This document shows, piece by piece, positions 8,867 to 18,065 of a stretch of DNA of 64,000 bases. The notes under the pieces were generated by a model that had not been told where the DNA came from, searched no databases, and worked only from the letters and a program-made list of their open reading frames with translations. The DNA comes from Actinotignum schaalii FB123-CNA-2 (GTDB lineage: Bacteria > Actinomycetota > Actinomycetes > Actinomycetales > Actinomycetaceae). Location: the NCBI RefSeq assembly GCF_000411135.1, contig NZ_KE150263.1, positions 1-64,000 of the forward strand, written 5' to 3'. Numbering within the stretch: position 1 is the first letter of the stretch; every line of letters begins with the position of its first letter. Position numbers and translations under genes: made by a program.

Positions 8867-9739
8867 ATGACCCTTTCTGCTTTCTGGAGGAATCAAGTGC
8901 GCCTGGGCGTTGCCGCCCTGGCCGGATTCGCCGCGGCTCGCGCAGCCGAGAAGCTGCTCGCCCGGCGCGCCGCGCCCGCCTGGCAGCGTACCGCTAAGGA
9001 CGGGCGTACTGTGAGTTTGCGGGAAGGCCCGGTTGCGGTAGCAGGCACGGTTACCGGAAGCGCGGTGGGCGCTCTACTTTCCGGAGGCACGAGCTCGGCT
9101 GGTTCGGTAATCGCGGCGCTCAGCGGAGGACTGGCCGGTTATATTGACGATTTTTACGAAGGTGCATTTTCACGTACCTCCAAAGGGTTGCGCGGCCACC
9201 TCGGTGCACTTTCCCGGGGCCATCTGACCTCCGGGGCTCTGAAAATAGTCATTATTGGGGCCGGTGCGGCTCTGGCCTCATGCGTCCCGGTTACTGTGGA
9301 CGGCTCTCGTAGTAGTGGTTCTTGCGCGCGGCAGCTCGCGCTGCGCGGCGAACGCACCATTCTCATCGCTGCTACCGCGAATCTTATTAATCTCCTTGAC
9401 CTCGCGCCGGGCCGGGCCTGGAAAGGAACGCTCATAGCCGCGGCTCCCTTCTCCCTGGTCAGCTACCCGCCGGCAGGTCCCATTGCCGCGGCTCTCGTGG
9501 GTACTGGCACAGCCTGCCTGCCTGAGGACCTCGCGGGTAGGGTCATGCTCGGCGATACCGGGGCAAATGCGGTGGGAGCGGCACTGGGCTGGACGCTCGC
9601 CAGCCGTGGTCCTTGGGTGCGGCGCGGAGCGCTGGGCGTCGTCGTCGCCCTGAATATCGCGAGCGAAAAAATATCATTTTCGCGGGTTATCGCAACCCAC
9701 CCGTGGCTGCGCGCTCTCGACCAGGCAGGCCGGGCATGA
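8867..9739 (+). CDS. PNPT (MraY/WecA-like) family membrane protein
   Basis: This polytopic protein (290 residues from ATG 8867) carries the signatures of polyprenyl-phosphate N-acetylhexosamine-1-phosphate transferases: YIDDFYEG followed by KGLRGHLGAL, the NLINLLDLAPGRAWK loop in place of the usual NLIDGLDGL, and MLGDTGANAVGAALG. The variant NLLDxxPGRAxK form marks an uncharacterised PNPT branch. A GTG at 8897 has an ideal GGAGG (8886-8890) and would give a 280-residue protein; both starts are plausible. It lies between steB and murJ and overlaps murJ by ATGA, suggesting a role with a lipid-linked cell-wall intermediate (inference). Confidence 0.75.
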   Translation: MTLSAFWRNQVRLGVAALAGFAAARAAEKLLARRAAPAWQRTAKDGRTVSLREGPVAVAGTVTGSAVGALLSGGTSSAGSVIAALSGGLAGYIDDFYEGAFSRTSKGLRGHLGALSRGHLTSGALKIVIIGAGAALASCVPVTVDGSRSSGSCARQLALRGERTILIAATANLINLLDLAPGRAWKGTLIAAAPFSLVSYPPAGPIAAALVGTGTACLPEDLAGRVMLGDTGANAVGAALGWTLASRGPWVRRGALGVVVALNIASEKISFSRVIATHPWLRALDQAGRA

Positions 9740-11376
9740 AAAAAGTTCTTGGAACTGCACTTGGAGCAGCCGGAACCATAGCGATTCTTACCCTGCTCTC
9801 GCGTGCCATGGGCTTCGTGCGGGCCTGGGTGCAAAATGGGGCGTTGGGAGATTCCCTCGCCGGGGAGGCGTATTCGACGGCGAATACCGTCCCTAATGTG
9901 CTTTTTGAAATCGCGGCCGGCGGTGCCTTGGCTGCCGCGGTCATCCCGTTGGTCTCCGGATTCCTAGCGAAGGCACTGGCCGCGGAAGTATCCCGCACTG
10001 CCTCGGCCTTGTTCACTTGGGTACTTGCCATCGGAATTCCGGTTGCGGGGATTGTTACCCTGGGTGCCCGGCCGATTATGGACGTGCTCCTGGGGGAGGG
10101 CTCGCCGGCAGCCAGCGTGGATTTCGCCGCCACCCTGCTCCGGATTTTCGCCTGGCAAATCCCCCTCTACGGATTGTCGGTGGTGTGCACGGGGCTGTTG
10201 CAGGCGCATAAAAAATTTGTGCTTCCCGCTCTCGCCCCGCTGCTCTCGTCGGTCACGGTTATTATTACTTTCGTTATTTTCACGCAGCTCGCCGGGGGTA
10301 ATCAGCACGATCCGGCACGGATTTCTCGGGCGACCCTCTATGTGCTGGCCTGGGGTACCACGGCGGGGGTCGCGGTTTTCTCCCTACCCCAGCTTATCCC
10401 GGTGCTACGCCGCATCAGCTTGCGACCTACATTCCGTTTCCCGCCGGGGGTAGGGTGCCGTGCGCTACGGTTAAGCGCGGCGGGGCTGGCCGGCCTGCTC
10501 GCTCAACAGATCCAAATCATCGCGGTCATGCTTTTTGCCAATGCCCGCGGTGATGTGGGAACCTACCCGATTTTCACTTTCGCGAACCAGCTCTATATGG
10601 TGCCCTACGCCGTGCTTGCTGTTCCGATCGCCACCGCGGTTTTCCCACGCCTCGCAGAAGCCGCCGCGATCCCCGGGCGCCCGGGTCTGGCTCGGATCAC
10701 CGCTCGCTCTTCCCGTCTCGTTTTTGATATTGGACTGCTCTGCGTGGCACTGCTGGTGGCGGTTGCAGAGCCTGCCCAGGCACTCTTCGCGGTGGCGCGT
10801 CCGGTGGCTCATATGGATATTGCCATGTTGGCTATGGCGCCCGCACTCCTCGGCTATGCCTTTATTTACCATGGGTCGCGGGTTCTCTACGCAGTGGAGG
10901 CAGCTCGTGCGGTTATTATTGTCAATTCGGCGGCGTGGCTGATGGTCGTTGTGGTTCTTATCGGGGCGGCGGGCCTGGGGGTGCACGGACGCACCGAAGT
11001 GCTCATCAGCATCGGTGTGGCGATGTCCACGGGAATGACCGTTGGAGGTATTGGCCATATTTTCGCGATCCGGCGCGCGGTAGGCCCCGGGGCGCTGCGC
11101 GGTGTCGGTTACTCCCTGCGGATCGTGCTGCCTGCCGCTGTAGTAGCTGGCACGGTCGGATATACCAGCGGGCGCGAGATACTACGCTGGTGGGGGGAAG
11201 GCGCCCTGGGTGCCCTGGGAGCAACTGCCGTGGCCGGTGCACTCACCCTCGCGATCGGGGGAGTGGCGCTCTACTTCGTTGACCGACGGGCGCTGCGGCT
11301 GGCGCGTGACGCGGAGGCGCCGTCGACCCAAGAAATGCCCGCTATTGCCGTGGCTTTCGACGAAGCGAATGCATAA
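9736..11376 (+). CDS. murJ: Lipid II flippase MurJ (MviN family)
   Basis: MurJ flips lipid II across the membrane for peptidoglycan synthesis. The 546-residue protein starts in an ATGA overlap with the PNPT gene (MKKVLGTALG) and shows about fourteen hydrophobic segments. The N-terminal TLLSRAMGFVRAW and NTVPNVLFEIAAGGALAAAVIP elements are typical of MurJ/MviN (MOP superfamily). It lacks the long cytoplasmic pseudokinase extension of mycobacterial MviN. Grouping with a PNPT protein and SteAB forms an envelope-biogenesis module. Confidence 0.9.
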   Translation: MKKVLGTALGAAGTIAILTLLSRAMGFVRAWVQNGALGDSLAGEAYSTANTVPNVLFEIAAGGALAAAVIPLVSGFLAKALAAEVSRTASALFTWVLAIGIPVAGIVTLGARPIMDVLLGEGSPAASVDFAATLLRIFAWQIPLYGLSVVCTGLLQAHKKFVLPALAPLLSSVTVIITFVIFTQLAGGNQHDPARISRATLYVLAWGTTAGVAVFSLPQLIPVLRRISLRPTFRFPPGVGCRALRLSAAGLAGLLAQQIQIIAVMLFANARGDVGTYPIFTFANQLYMVPYAVLAVPIATAVFPRLAEAAAIPGRPGLARITARSSRLVFDIGLLCVALLVAVAEPAQALFAVARPVAHMDIAMLAMAPALLGYAFIYHGSRVLYAVEAARAVIIVNSAAWLMVVVVLIGAAGLGVHGRTEVLISIGVAMSTGMTVGGIGHIFAIRRAVGPGALRGVGYSLRIVLPAAVVAGTVGYTSGREILRWWGEGALGALGATAVAGALTLAIGGVALYFVDRRALRLARDAEAPSTQEMPAIAVAFDEANA

Positions 11377-11424
11377 AACTTGGTCTGCGGCCTGCACGCC
11401 CGCGCAGGTGGGAAAGGAAATTTT

Positions 11425-12015
11425 ATGTACAACGGTCTGAGTGATGAATACTGCCCCGAGCATATGCGGCTCCTGGAGCGGCGCAACGTGCTCACGTCTC
11501 CGTTCATTAACGTGTACGAGGATACGGTGGAACTGCCCAGCGTAGGAGCGCGAATGGATCGTTACTGGGTGGAGCACCGCGATGCGGTGGCCGTGCTTGC
11601 GGTACGGGGCAGTGGCGACGGCGCACCTGAGGAAGTACTGCTTATCCGGCAGTATCGGATTCCGGTTCGCTCGCTCCTGTGGGAAATTCCGGCTGGCATC
11701 CTCGATATAGAGGGTGAGGATCCGATGGAGGCCGCTCGCCGGGAACTGCGCGAAGAAACCGATTATGCCGCCGGGGAACTGGAGTTTCTTACCCGTTTCT
11801 ACACCTCGCCCGGTTTCACTAACGAGCAGCTCACGGTCTATCTCACTCGTAATCCCGAGCCAGCCGCGGCAGCTTTTGCTCGCGAGGATGAAGAGGCCGA
11901 AATTGAGGTGCGGTGGGTGCCGCTAGCCCTGGTGCGGGAGGCAATTATGACCGGGCGAGTTGCTAATCCGCAACTGGTGGCAGCGGTACTTGCTTACCTG
12001 GCGCGTAGCTCTTAA
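11425..12015 (+). CDS. Nudix hydrolase, ADP-ribose pyrophosphatase type
   Basis: The 196-residue protein has a complete Nudix box starting at Gly91 (G-x5-E-x7-REL-x-EET) and the upstream LLIRQYRIPVRSLLWEIPAG typical of ADP-ribose pyrophosphatases, which split ADP-ribose into AMP and ribose-5-phosphate. ATG 11425 is chosen over an upstream in-frame ATG because AAAGGA lies at the correct distance. It ends the Rv1691-Rv1700-like block, matching Rv1700 by position. Confidence 0.87.
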   Translation: MYNGLSDEYCPEHMRLLERRNVLTSPFINVYEDTVELPSVGARMDRYWVEHRDAVAVLAVRGSGDGAPEEVLLIRQYRIPVRSLLWEIPAGILDIEGEDPMEAARRELREETDYAAGELEFLTRFYTSPGFTNEQLTVYLTRNPEPAAAAFAREDEEAEIEVRWVPLALVREAIMTGRVANPQLVAAVLAYLARSS

Positions 12016-12346
12016 CGACTAGGAGGGTCCGGGCCGATCGCTGTTGCGGTTCAACGGCTGTTTAACAGCGGTTCAACGGCGGTTCTGCACCGCTCTTAGC
12101 CACGAGCGTAACTCGTGTGGGCGTGTGGACCCGCGCCGGTAACAACGGTCCTTTTTCCGTCCGGTTAGGCTGTCCAAACTAGATTACGCAACGTTGGTGT
12201 TGTTTAATTGGGAGGCGAGGTCCTAGATATGGTCGACCACCGCGTGGTAAGTGGCGGTGCTCAATTCGAAAGAACCTGCGGTCGTGGTCCGGGCGCGCAT
12301 ACGTGCTTGGCGAGGATGTAGAACTGTAACGGGGGTGGTGTTCCAA
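12016..12346 (+). other. Intergenic control region of the suf operon
   Basis: This 331-base gap holds two copies of GCGGTTCAACGGC (12046-12058 and 12068-12080), a hairpin CACGAG-N5-CTCGTG (12101-12117), TAGATT (12180-12185) as a possible -10, and the palindrome CAACGTTG (12189-12196) just downstream of it, where a repressor such as SufR could act. A 30-codon reading frame (12229-12321, two Cys) follows GGAGG at 12211-12215 but at long spacing. None is proven; no larger gene is visible. Confidence 0.5.
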
Positions 12347-13036
12347 GTGTCCGAAGATGAAGGCGCAAAGATCCGCCCCCGTGAAGAAACAACCCGCGAA
12401 GGTATTCTGCGTCTCATTATGGAACGCGGACCCATTAGCGCCACGGAACTTGCCCGCTTAGCTATCCTTACTCCAGCTGGGGTGCGCCGCCATCTTGTGG
12501 CGCTCGAAGATGCGGGTGCTATTACCGAATGTGAGAAACCCGGGCAGCGTGAGGCGCGGGCCGGGCGGCCAGCACGCTACTACGTGGCAACGGATGCCGG
12601 GCAGAATGCCGGGGCAACCTCTTATCACACCATGGCGAATGCAGCTCTTGATTTTCTGCGTGAAAATCTGGGGGAGGCCGGAGTGGCGGAATTTGCGCGC
12701 CGCCGCGAGCGTGCTTTGGTCGCTCGTTACCGCGATGTGCTTGGGGATACGGAAAATTCGGTGGAACGGTTGCGCCGTCTGGCGCGAGCCCTCACCCAAG
12801 ATGGTTATGCCGCTTCGGTTCGCGATGTTCCGGGTACCCAGGATGGGCCGCGGCATATGATCCAGTTGTGTCAGGGGCGCTGCCCCCTGCGCGACGTCGC
12901 CACACAGAATAACTTTTTATGCGCGGCGGAAACCCGCGCTTTTCACGAACTACTCGGGGTTCCCGTGCAGCGGTTGGCAACCATTGCATCGGGGAGTCAC
13001 GTGTGCACGGTGACGCTGCACGCTAACAGCGTTTAA
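12347..13036 (+). CDS. sufR: SufR, iron-sulfur-sensing repressor of the suf operon
   Basis: The 229-residue protein has an N-terminal winged helix-turn-helix (about 20-60: ILRLIMERGPISATELAR then TPAGVRRHLVALEDAG) and a C-terminal cluster site with Cys175, Cys179, Cys192 and Cys220 (C-x3-C-x12-C-x27-C) that could hold an Fe-S cluster. SufR represses suf transcription in its cluster-loaded form. The gene heads the operon, 15 bases before sufB, as Rv1460 does. The start is uncertain: GTG 12347 is the choice, but GTG 12338, 12335 and 12251 are in frame. Confidence 0.88.
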   Translation: MSEDEGAKIRPREETTREGILRLIMERGPISATELARLAILTPAGVRRHLVALEDAGAITECEKPGQREARAGRPARYYVATDAGQNAGATSYHTMANAALDFLRENLGEAGVAEFARRRERALVARYRDVLGDTENSVERLRRLARALTQDGYAASVRDVPGTQDGPRHMIQLCQGRCPLRDVATQNNFLCAAETRAFHELLGVPVQRLATIASGSHVCTVTLHANSV

Positions 13037-13051
13037 ATCGGGAGGAAACAC

Positions 13052-14503
13052 ATGGCACAAACACGGCACGAGGCAGCAATTGCGGAGGCCGTGGCGCAGC
13101 AGGAACACGTTATTGCGAACCTGTCTGGCGCCTATGAATTTGGGTGGCACGATACCGATACCGCCGGGGCTCACGCGCGCCGCGGTCTAGATGAAGGTGT
13201 CGTGCGCGCGATTAGCGCGGCGAAGGAAGAACCAGAATGGATGCTCAAACGGCGCCTGCGCGCTTTGCGCCTTTTTGAGAAACGCCCCATGCCCACGTGG
13301 GGAGCTGATCTTTCCGGTATCAACTTTGATGACTTCAAATACTTCGTGCGCGCCACCGACCGTCAGGTGACCGATTGGAACGACCTTCCCCCGGAAATCA
13401 AAAACACCTATGACCGGCTCGGCATTCCGGAAGCTGAAAAAGAACGCCTGGTAGCCGGGGTGGCTGCCCAGTACGAATCCGAGGTGGTCTACAACTCGAT
13501 TCGCGCGGATTTGGAAGAACAGGGCGTTATTTTCGTGGATACCGATACCGCACTGCGTGAGCACGAGGACCTGGTGCGGGAATACTTCGGTACCGTTATT
13601 CCGGCCGGCGATAATAAATTCGCATCCCTCAATACCGCGGTATGGTCGGGTGGCTCTTTCATTTATGTCCCGAAGAATGTCCACGTGGATATTCCCTTGC
13701 AGGCGTACTTCCGTATCAACACCCAGGCGATGGGGCAGTTTGAACGTACGCTCATTATTTGTGATGAAGGCTCCTACGTGCACTACGTGGAAGGCTGTAC
13801 CGCCCCGATCTACTCTGAGGACTCCCTCCACGCCGCCATCGTAGAAATCATTGTGAAAAAGAACGCCCACTGCCGTTACACCACGATCCAGAATTGGTCG
13901 AATAACGTGCTCAACCTCGTCACCCAGCGTGCGACCGTAGCGGAGGGGGCCACGATGGAATGGGTGGACGGTAATATCGGTTCACGTCTCAATATGAAAT
14001 ACCCGGCTTGTGTGCTCCTGGGTGAACACGCGCACGGGGAAGCGCTTTCCGCGGCTTTCTCCGGCCCCGGCCAGCACCAGGATACCGGCGCGAAAATGCA
14101 GCACCTGGCGCCGAATACCACCTCCTCGATTGTCTCGAAGTCGATTTCGCGCGGGGGCGGGCGCTCCTCCTATCGCGGTCTCGTGCAGGTTTCGGAAGAT
14201 GCGCGTGGCTCGAAATCTAATGTGGTCTGCGATGCGCTGCTCGTAGACGATATTTCCCGCACGGATACCTACCCGTACGTGGACGTACGCACGGACGACG
14301 TCGAGATGGGGCACGAAGCCACCGTGACGAAGGTGAGCGAGGAACAGCTCTTCTATCTCATGCAACGTGGCCTATCCGAGCAGGAAGCCATGGGTATGAT
14401 CGTGCGCGGTTTCGTAGAGCCCATCGCTCGGGAACTGCCTATGGAATACGCACTCGAACTCAATCGTCTTATTGATCTGCAAATGGAAGGGAGTGTGGGC
14501 TAA
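13052..14503 (+). CDS. sufB: Fe-S cluster assembly scaffold SufB
   Basis: SufB is the scaffold component of the SufBCD complex on which Fe-S clusters are built. The 483-residue protein shows the SufBD beta-helix core with the conserved [32 protein letters not shown] and [13 protein letters not shown] stretches. GGGAGG lies seven bases upstream of the ATG, the strongest ribosome binding site in the operon. The stop overlaps the sufD start (TAATG). Confidence 0.96.
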   Translation: MAQTRHEAAIAEAVAQQEHVIANLSGAYEFGWHDTDTAGAHARRGLDEGVVRAISAAKEEPEWMLKRRLRALRLFEKRPMPTWGADLSGINFDDFKYFVRATDRQVTDWNDLPPEIKNTYDRLGIPEAEKERLVAGVAAQYESEVVYNSIRADLEEQGVIFVDTDTALREHEDLVREYFGTVIPAGDNKFASLNTAVWSGGSFIYVPKNVHVDIPLQAYFRINTQAMGQFERTLIICDEGSYVHYVEGCTAPIYSEDSLHAAIVEIIVKKNAHCRYTTIQNWSNNVLNLVTQRATVAEGATMEWVDGNIGSRLNMKYPACVLLGEHAHGEALSAAFSGPGQHQDTGAKMQHLAPNTTSSIVSKSISRGGGRSSYRGLVQVSEDARGSKSNVVCDALLVDDISRTDTYPYVDVRTDDVEMGHEATVTKVSEEQLFYLMQRGLSEQEAMGMIVRGFVEPIARELPMEYALELNRLIDLQMEGSVG

Positions 14504-15684
14504 TGGTCAGTACTGATCATTCCCAGGCGGTGCTAGCAGATGAAGGATTCCATACCGCGCACGCCGACCGCTCGGATCGCTTCGCCTCCTTTAATCCGGA
14601 GGAGTTCCCGATTCCGCGCGGAACCGGAGAGGAAGAAGATTGGCGTTTTACGCCGATGGATCGGGTAGCCCCGTTCGTTAAGGACGTGGAGGGGGTGCGA
14701 GATGCCACCGTCACCGCCACCGTCGTGGGCGGTGCCTGTGTGGAAGAAGTGGACCGCAGCGATCCGCGCTTAGGTACAGTCGGGAAACCCGACGACCGCG
14801 CGGCGGCCCTCGCCTGGTCCGCTTTTCAGCGTGCGCATATCGTCACCCTCGATGGAAGCGAGCACGCGGACGTCGTCGCCATTATCAACGGGGAAGGAAA
14901 GCTGAGCGTTGCCCACACCCTTATTACCGCGGCCCCGGAGGCTAGCGGCACCGTAGTGCTCGAGCACACCGGTAGCGGCAACCTCACCGAAACCGTGGAA
15001 ATTGAGGTGGGTGCGCATGCGGATCTCACCGTTGTTTCCGTGCAGGAACAAGAACGCTGTGCTTCCCAACATTCCGCCCAGCGGATCCGAGTGGGAGAAG
15101 GCGCAAAATTCCGGCATATCGTGGTGACCATCGGCGGGGATCTCATCCGCATGACCACCGCGTGCGAATTGGAAGGAGAGCGTTCCGATAGCGAGCTGCT
15201 GGGTGCCTATATCACCGAAAGCCACCAGCATCACGAGCACCGCATTTTCGTGGATCACGTGGCCCCGCACTGCAAATCTCGCGCTACCTACAAGGGTGCG
15301 CTCCAGGGCGATGAGGCGCATTCGGTGTGGATCGGGGATGTGCTCATCCGGGCTCAGGCCGCACAGACGGATACCTACGAACTCAACCGCAACCTGGTAC
15401 TCACCGAGGGAGCCAAGGCCGATTCGGTGCCTAACCTGGAGATTCTCACCGGAGATATCGCTGGGGCTGGGCATGCCTCAGCAACGGGCCGTTTTGATGA
15501 TGAACAACTCTTCTACCTCATGGCACGGGGCATTCCCGCCGATGTGGCGCGCCGCCTGGTAGTGCGCGGTTTCTTCGCGGAATTGGTGGAGCAGATCGAA
15601 GTGGATTCGGTGCGCACCAAGCTCATGGACGCTATCGAACGGGAACTCGATTTAGCCGATGCCGGAAACGGGGAGGATGCATGA
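14503..15684 (+). CDS. sufD: Fe-S cluster assembly protein SufD
   Basis: SufD pairs with SufB and SufC in the assembly complex. The 393-residue protein has the SufBD domain in its C-terminal two thirds, with VDHVAPHCKSRATYKGAL and the terminal ATGRFDDEQLFYLMARGIP helix that also appears in SufB. It is coupled by one-base overlap to sufB and by ATGA to the Rieske ferredoxin gene. Confidence 0.95.
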   Translation: MVSTDHSQAVLADEGFHTAHADRSDRFASFNPEEFPIPRGTGEEEDWRFTPMDRVAPFVKDVEGVRDATVTATVVGGACVEEVDRSDPRLGTVGKPDDRAAALAWSAFQRAHIVTLDGSEHADVVAIINGEGKLSVAHTLITAAPEASGTVVLEHTGSGNLTETVEIEVGAHADLTVVSVQEQERCASQHSAQRIRVGEGAKFRHIVVTIGGDLIRMTTACELEGERSDSELLGAYITESHQHHEHRIFVDHVAPHCKSRATYKGALQGDEAHSVWIGDVLIRAQAAQTDTYELNRNLVLTEGAKADSVPNLEILTGDIAGAGHASATGRFDDEQLFYLMARGIPADVARRLVVRGFFAELVEQIEVDSVRTKLMDAIERELDLADAGNGEDA

Positions 15685-16028
15685 GCTGGCAGCAGGTGTG
15701 TACCACCGCGGATCTCGAGCCGGAAAGCGCCCTGAGCGTGGAAGTCCGCGCTGCTAACGGCGCCGTCGTACCGGTATGCATCGCACGCGACTGCCACGGC
15801 ACCTGGCATGCCGTGGGCGATATCTGCACCCATGAAGACGTCAATCTCAGTGACGGCGAAGTTTTTGATACCACAATCGAATGCCCCAAACACGGTGCGG
15901 AATTCGATCTGTGTTCCGGGCGTGCCCTCACGCTCCCGGCGGTCACGCCCGTGCCCGTCTACCCCTTGACCTGCGATAACGAAGGCCGCGTTTTTGTCGA
16001 CGTGGACACAAGACCTGAGGAGAAGTAA
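15681..16028 (+). CDS. Rieske-type [2Fe-2S] ferredoxin of the suf operon
   Basis: The 115-residue protein has a full Rieske cluster site: C49-T-H51, sixteen residues, then C68-P-K-H71. It resembles the ferredoxin subunit of non-haem iron oxygenases. Such a gene sits between sufD and sufC in many Actinomycetia; it probably donates electrons or accepts clusters in the pathway (inference). It starts in ATGA and its stop overlaps sufC by one base (TAATG). Confidence 0.9.
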   Translation: MSWQQVCTTADLEPESALSVEVRAANGAVVPVCIARDCHGTWHAVGDICTHEDVNLSDGEVFDTTIECPKHGAEFDLCSGRALTLPAVTPVPVYPLTCDNEGRVFVDVDTRPEEK

Positions 16029-16789
16029 TGGCTACTCTCGATATTATTGATCTGCACGCCTCGGTGATCACCCCCGAAGGCCCCAAACCGATCCTGCACG
16101 GCGTCAATCTGCATATCGGTGACAATGAGATCCACGCGATTATGGGCCCGAACGGTTCAGGTAAATCGACCACGGCGTACGCGCTGGCCGGGCACCCTTC
16201 CTATGAGATCACCTCCGGCCAGGTGCTGCTCGACGGTGTAGATATTACGGATATGACCGCTGATGAACGCGCCCGCGAGGGACTTTTCCTCGCCATGCAG
16301 TACCCGGTTGAAGTGCCGGGGGTATCTGTCTCGAATTTCTTGCGCACCGCGAAAACCGCGATTGATGGAGAAGCTCCGAAACTGCGTGAATGGTCCCAGG
16401 CATTGCGCAAGGTCACGGAGAAATTGCGCGTGGATGCCGATTTCATTAAGCGTGATCTCAATGTGGGCTTCTCCGGTGGGGAGAAGAAACGCACCGAAGT
16501 GCTCCAGATGGAATTACTGGAACCCAAGATCGCCGTGCTGGATGAAACGGATTCCGGGCTGGACGTGGACGCGCTGCGCGTGGTCTCTGAAGGGATCGTC
16601 GATGTGCATGAACGCACCGGTAATTCGCTGCTGCTCATCACCCACTACAACCGAATTTTGCAGTACGTCAAACCCGATTACGTCCACGTTTTCGCCGGCG
16701 GCAAGATTGTGCGCACCGGCGGACCGGATCTGGCCAGCGAACTGGAAGCTTCCGGTTACGACAGCTACATCGAAGCGGAGGCGAAGTAG
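16028..16789 (+). CDS. sufC: Fe-S cluster assembly ATPase SufC
   Basis: SufC is the ABC-type ATPase that drives conformational change of SufBD. The 253-residue protein has Walker A GPNGSGKST (40-48), the signature FSGGEKKR (about 148-155), Walker B IAVLDETDSGLD and a switch histidine in LLITHYNRI. Length and motifs are canonical. Confidence 0.96.
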   Translation: MATLDIIDLHASVITPEGPKPILHGVNLHIGDNEIHAIMGPNGSGKSTTAYALAGHPSYEITSGQVLLDGVDITDMTADERAREGLFLAMQYPVEVPGVSVSNFLRTAKTAIDGEAPKLREWSQALRKVTEKLRVDADFIKRDLNVGFSGGEKKRTEVLQMELLEPKIAVLDETDSGLDVDALRVVSEGIVDVHERTGNSLLLITHYNRILQYVKPDYVHVFAGGKIVRTGGPDLASELEASGYDSYIEAEAK

Positions 16790-18061
16790 GTGAGCGCCGT
16801 GCGCCCGCTGGTGGCGCGGGAAGATTTCCCGATCCTCGCCCGCCCGATGCGCGCCGGCCAGGCCCTCGTGTACTTAGATTCTGGGGCGACGGCGCAGCGT
16901 CCGCGCGCCGTTCTGGACGCGATGGTGGATTTCGATACGCGCTCCAACGGAGCGGTCAAACGCGGCAGCCACCTTCTCGCGGAGGAGTCTACCGTGGCTT
17001 ACGAAGAAGCCCGCGCGAAAGTGGCGGCCTTTATCGGGGCGGCACCCCAGGAAATCGTGTGGACCAGCGGGAGCACCCAGTCCCTCAATCTCCTCGCCTA
17101 CGCGATCTCGAATGCCACGGCGGGACGCGGATGGGGTAATGCGGATCGTTTTCTGTTGCGTGCCGGTGACGACATTGTGGTCACCCGGGCCGAACACCAC
17201 GCGAATCTGCTGCCTTGGCAAGAGCTGTGTGAACGTACCGGCGCCCGACTCACGTGGCTTGATCTGGATAGCGAAGGAAGAATTGACCCGGCTAGTCTCG
17301 GGGTTATCGGGCGGCGCACTCGTATCGTTGCTTTCACCCACGTTTCGAATGTGACCGGGGCGGTATCTCCGGTAGCGCAGATCGTGGCAGCTGCCCGCGC
17401 GGTGGGTGCTTTTACGGTTCTGGATGCCTGTCAATCGGTGCCGCACCTTCCCGTGGACGTGCATGCCCTCGACGTGGATTTCGCTGCTTTTTCGGGGCAC
17501 AAAATGTACGGCCCCACCGGTGTGGGCGCGCTCTACGGGCGCGAAGAGCTCCTCGCGGATCTGCCGCCCTACCAATTTGGTGGCTCAATGATCGAACGGG
17601 TGACGATGGAAAAAACGCGCTACGCGCGCCCGCCGGCCCGTTTTGAGGCGGGAAGCCAACCGGTCACCCAGATTGTGGGCCTTGCGCGTGCGGTTGATTA
17701 TCTCAGTGCTATCGGCATGGAGAAGGTGGCACGCTATGAAGACGCGCTCACGGTCCAGCTCCTCGAAGGCCTCGGGCAGATCCCGGGGATCCGGGTGCTC
17801 GGACCGCGCGGGGGAGGTGGCCGTACCGGGATCGCGGCTTTTACCGTTGCCGGTGTGCATCCCCATGACGTAGGGCAATTCTTAGATGCGCGCGGTATTG
17901 CGGTGCGGGTGGGGCACCATTGCGCCCAGCCCATTCACGATTTCTTCGGGGTGCCTGCCTCGGTGCGCGCCTCGGTGGGGATATATACAACAAGCTCGGA
18001 TATCGATGCGTTTCTGGACGCGTTGAGCCAGGTCCGCGGCTATTTCCGGGCGGAAGGATAG
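16790..18061 (+). CDS. sufS: Cysteine desulfurase SufS
   Basis: SufS is a PLP enzyme that takes sulfur from cysteine for cluster assembly. The 423-residue protein has the PLP lysine Lys238 in SGHKMYGPTG and the persulfide-forming Cys378 in VRVGHHCAQP, placing it in the group II (SufS/CsdA) class, which needs a sulfur acceptor such as the SufU encoded next. The start is the GTG directly after the sufC stop codon. Confidence 0.95.
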   Translation: MSAVRPLVAREDFPILARPMRAGQALVYLDSGATAQRPRAVLDAMVDFDTRSNGAVKRGSHLLAEESTVAYEEARAKVAAFIGAAPQEIVWTSGSTQSLNLLAYAISNATAGRGWGNADRFLLRAGDDIVVTRAEHHANLLPWQELCERTGARLTWLDLDSEGRIDPASLGVIGRRTRIVAFTHVSNVTGAVSPVAQIVAAARAVGAFTVLDACQSVPHLPVDVHALDVDFAAFSGHKMYGPTGVGALYGREELLADLPPYQFGGSMIERVTMEKTRYARPPARFEAGSQPVTQIVGLARAVDYLSAIGMEKVARYEDALTVQLLEGLGQIPGIRVLGPRGGGGRTGIAAFTVAGVHPHDVGQFLDARGIAVRVGHHCAQPIHDFFGVPASVRASVGIYTTSSDIDAFLDALSQVRGYFRAEG

Positions 18062-18065
18062 GCAC

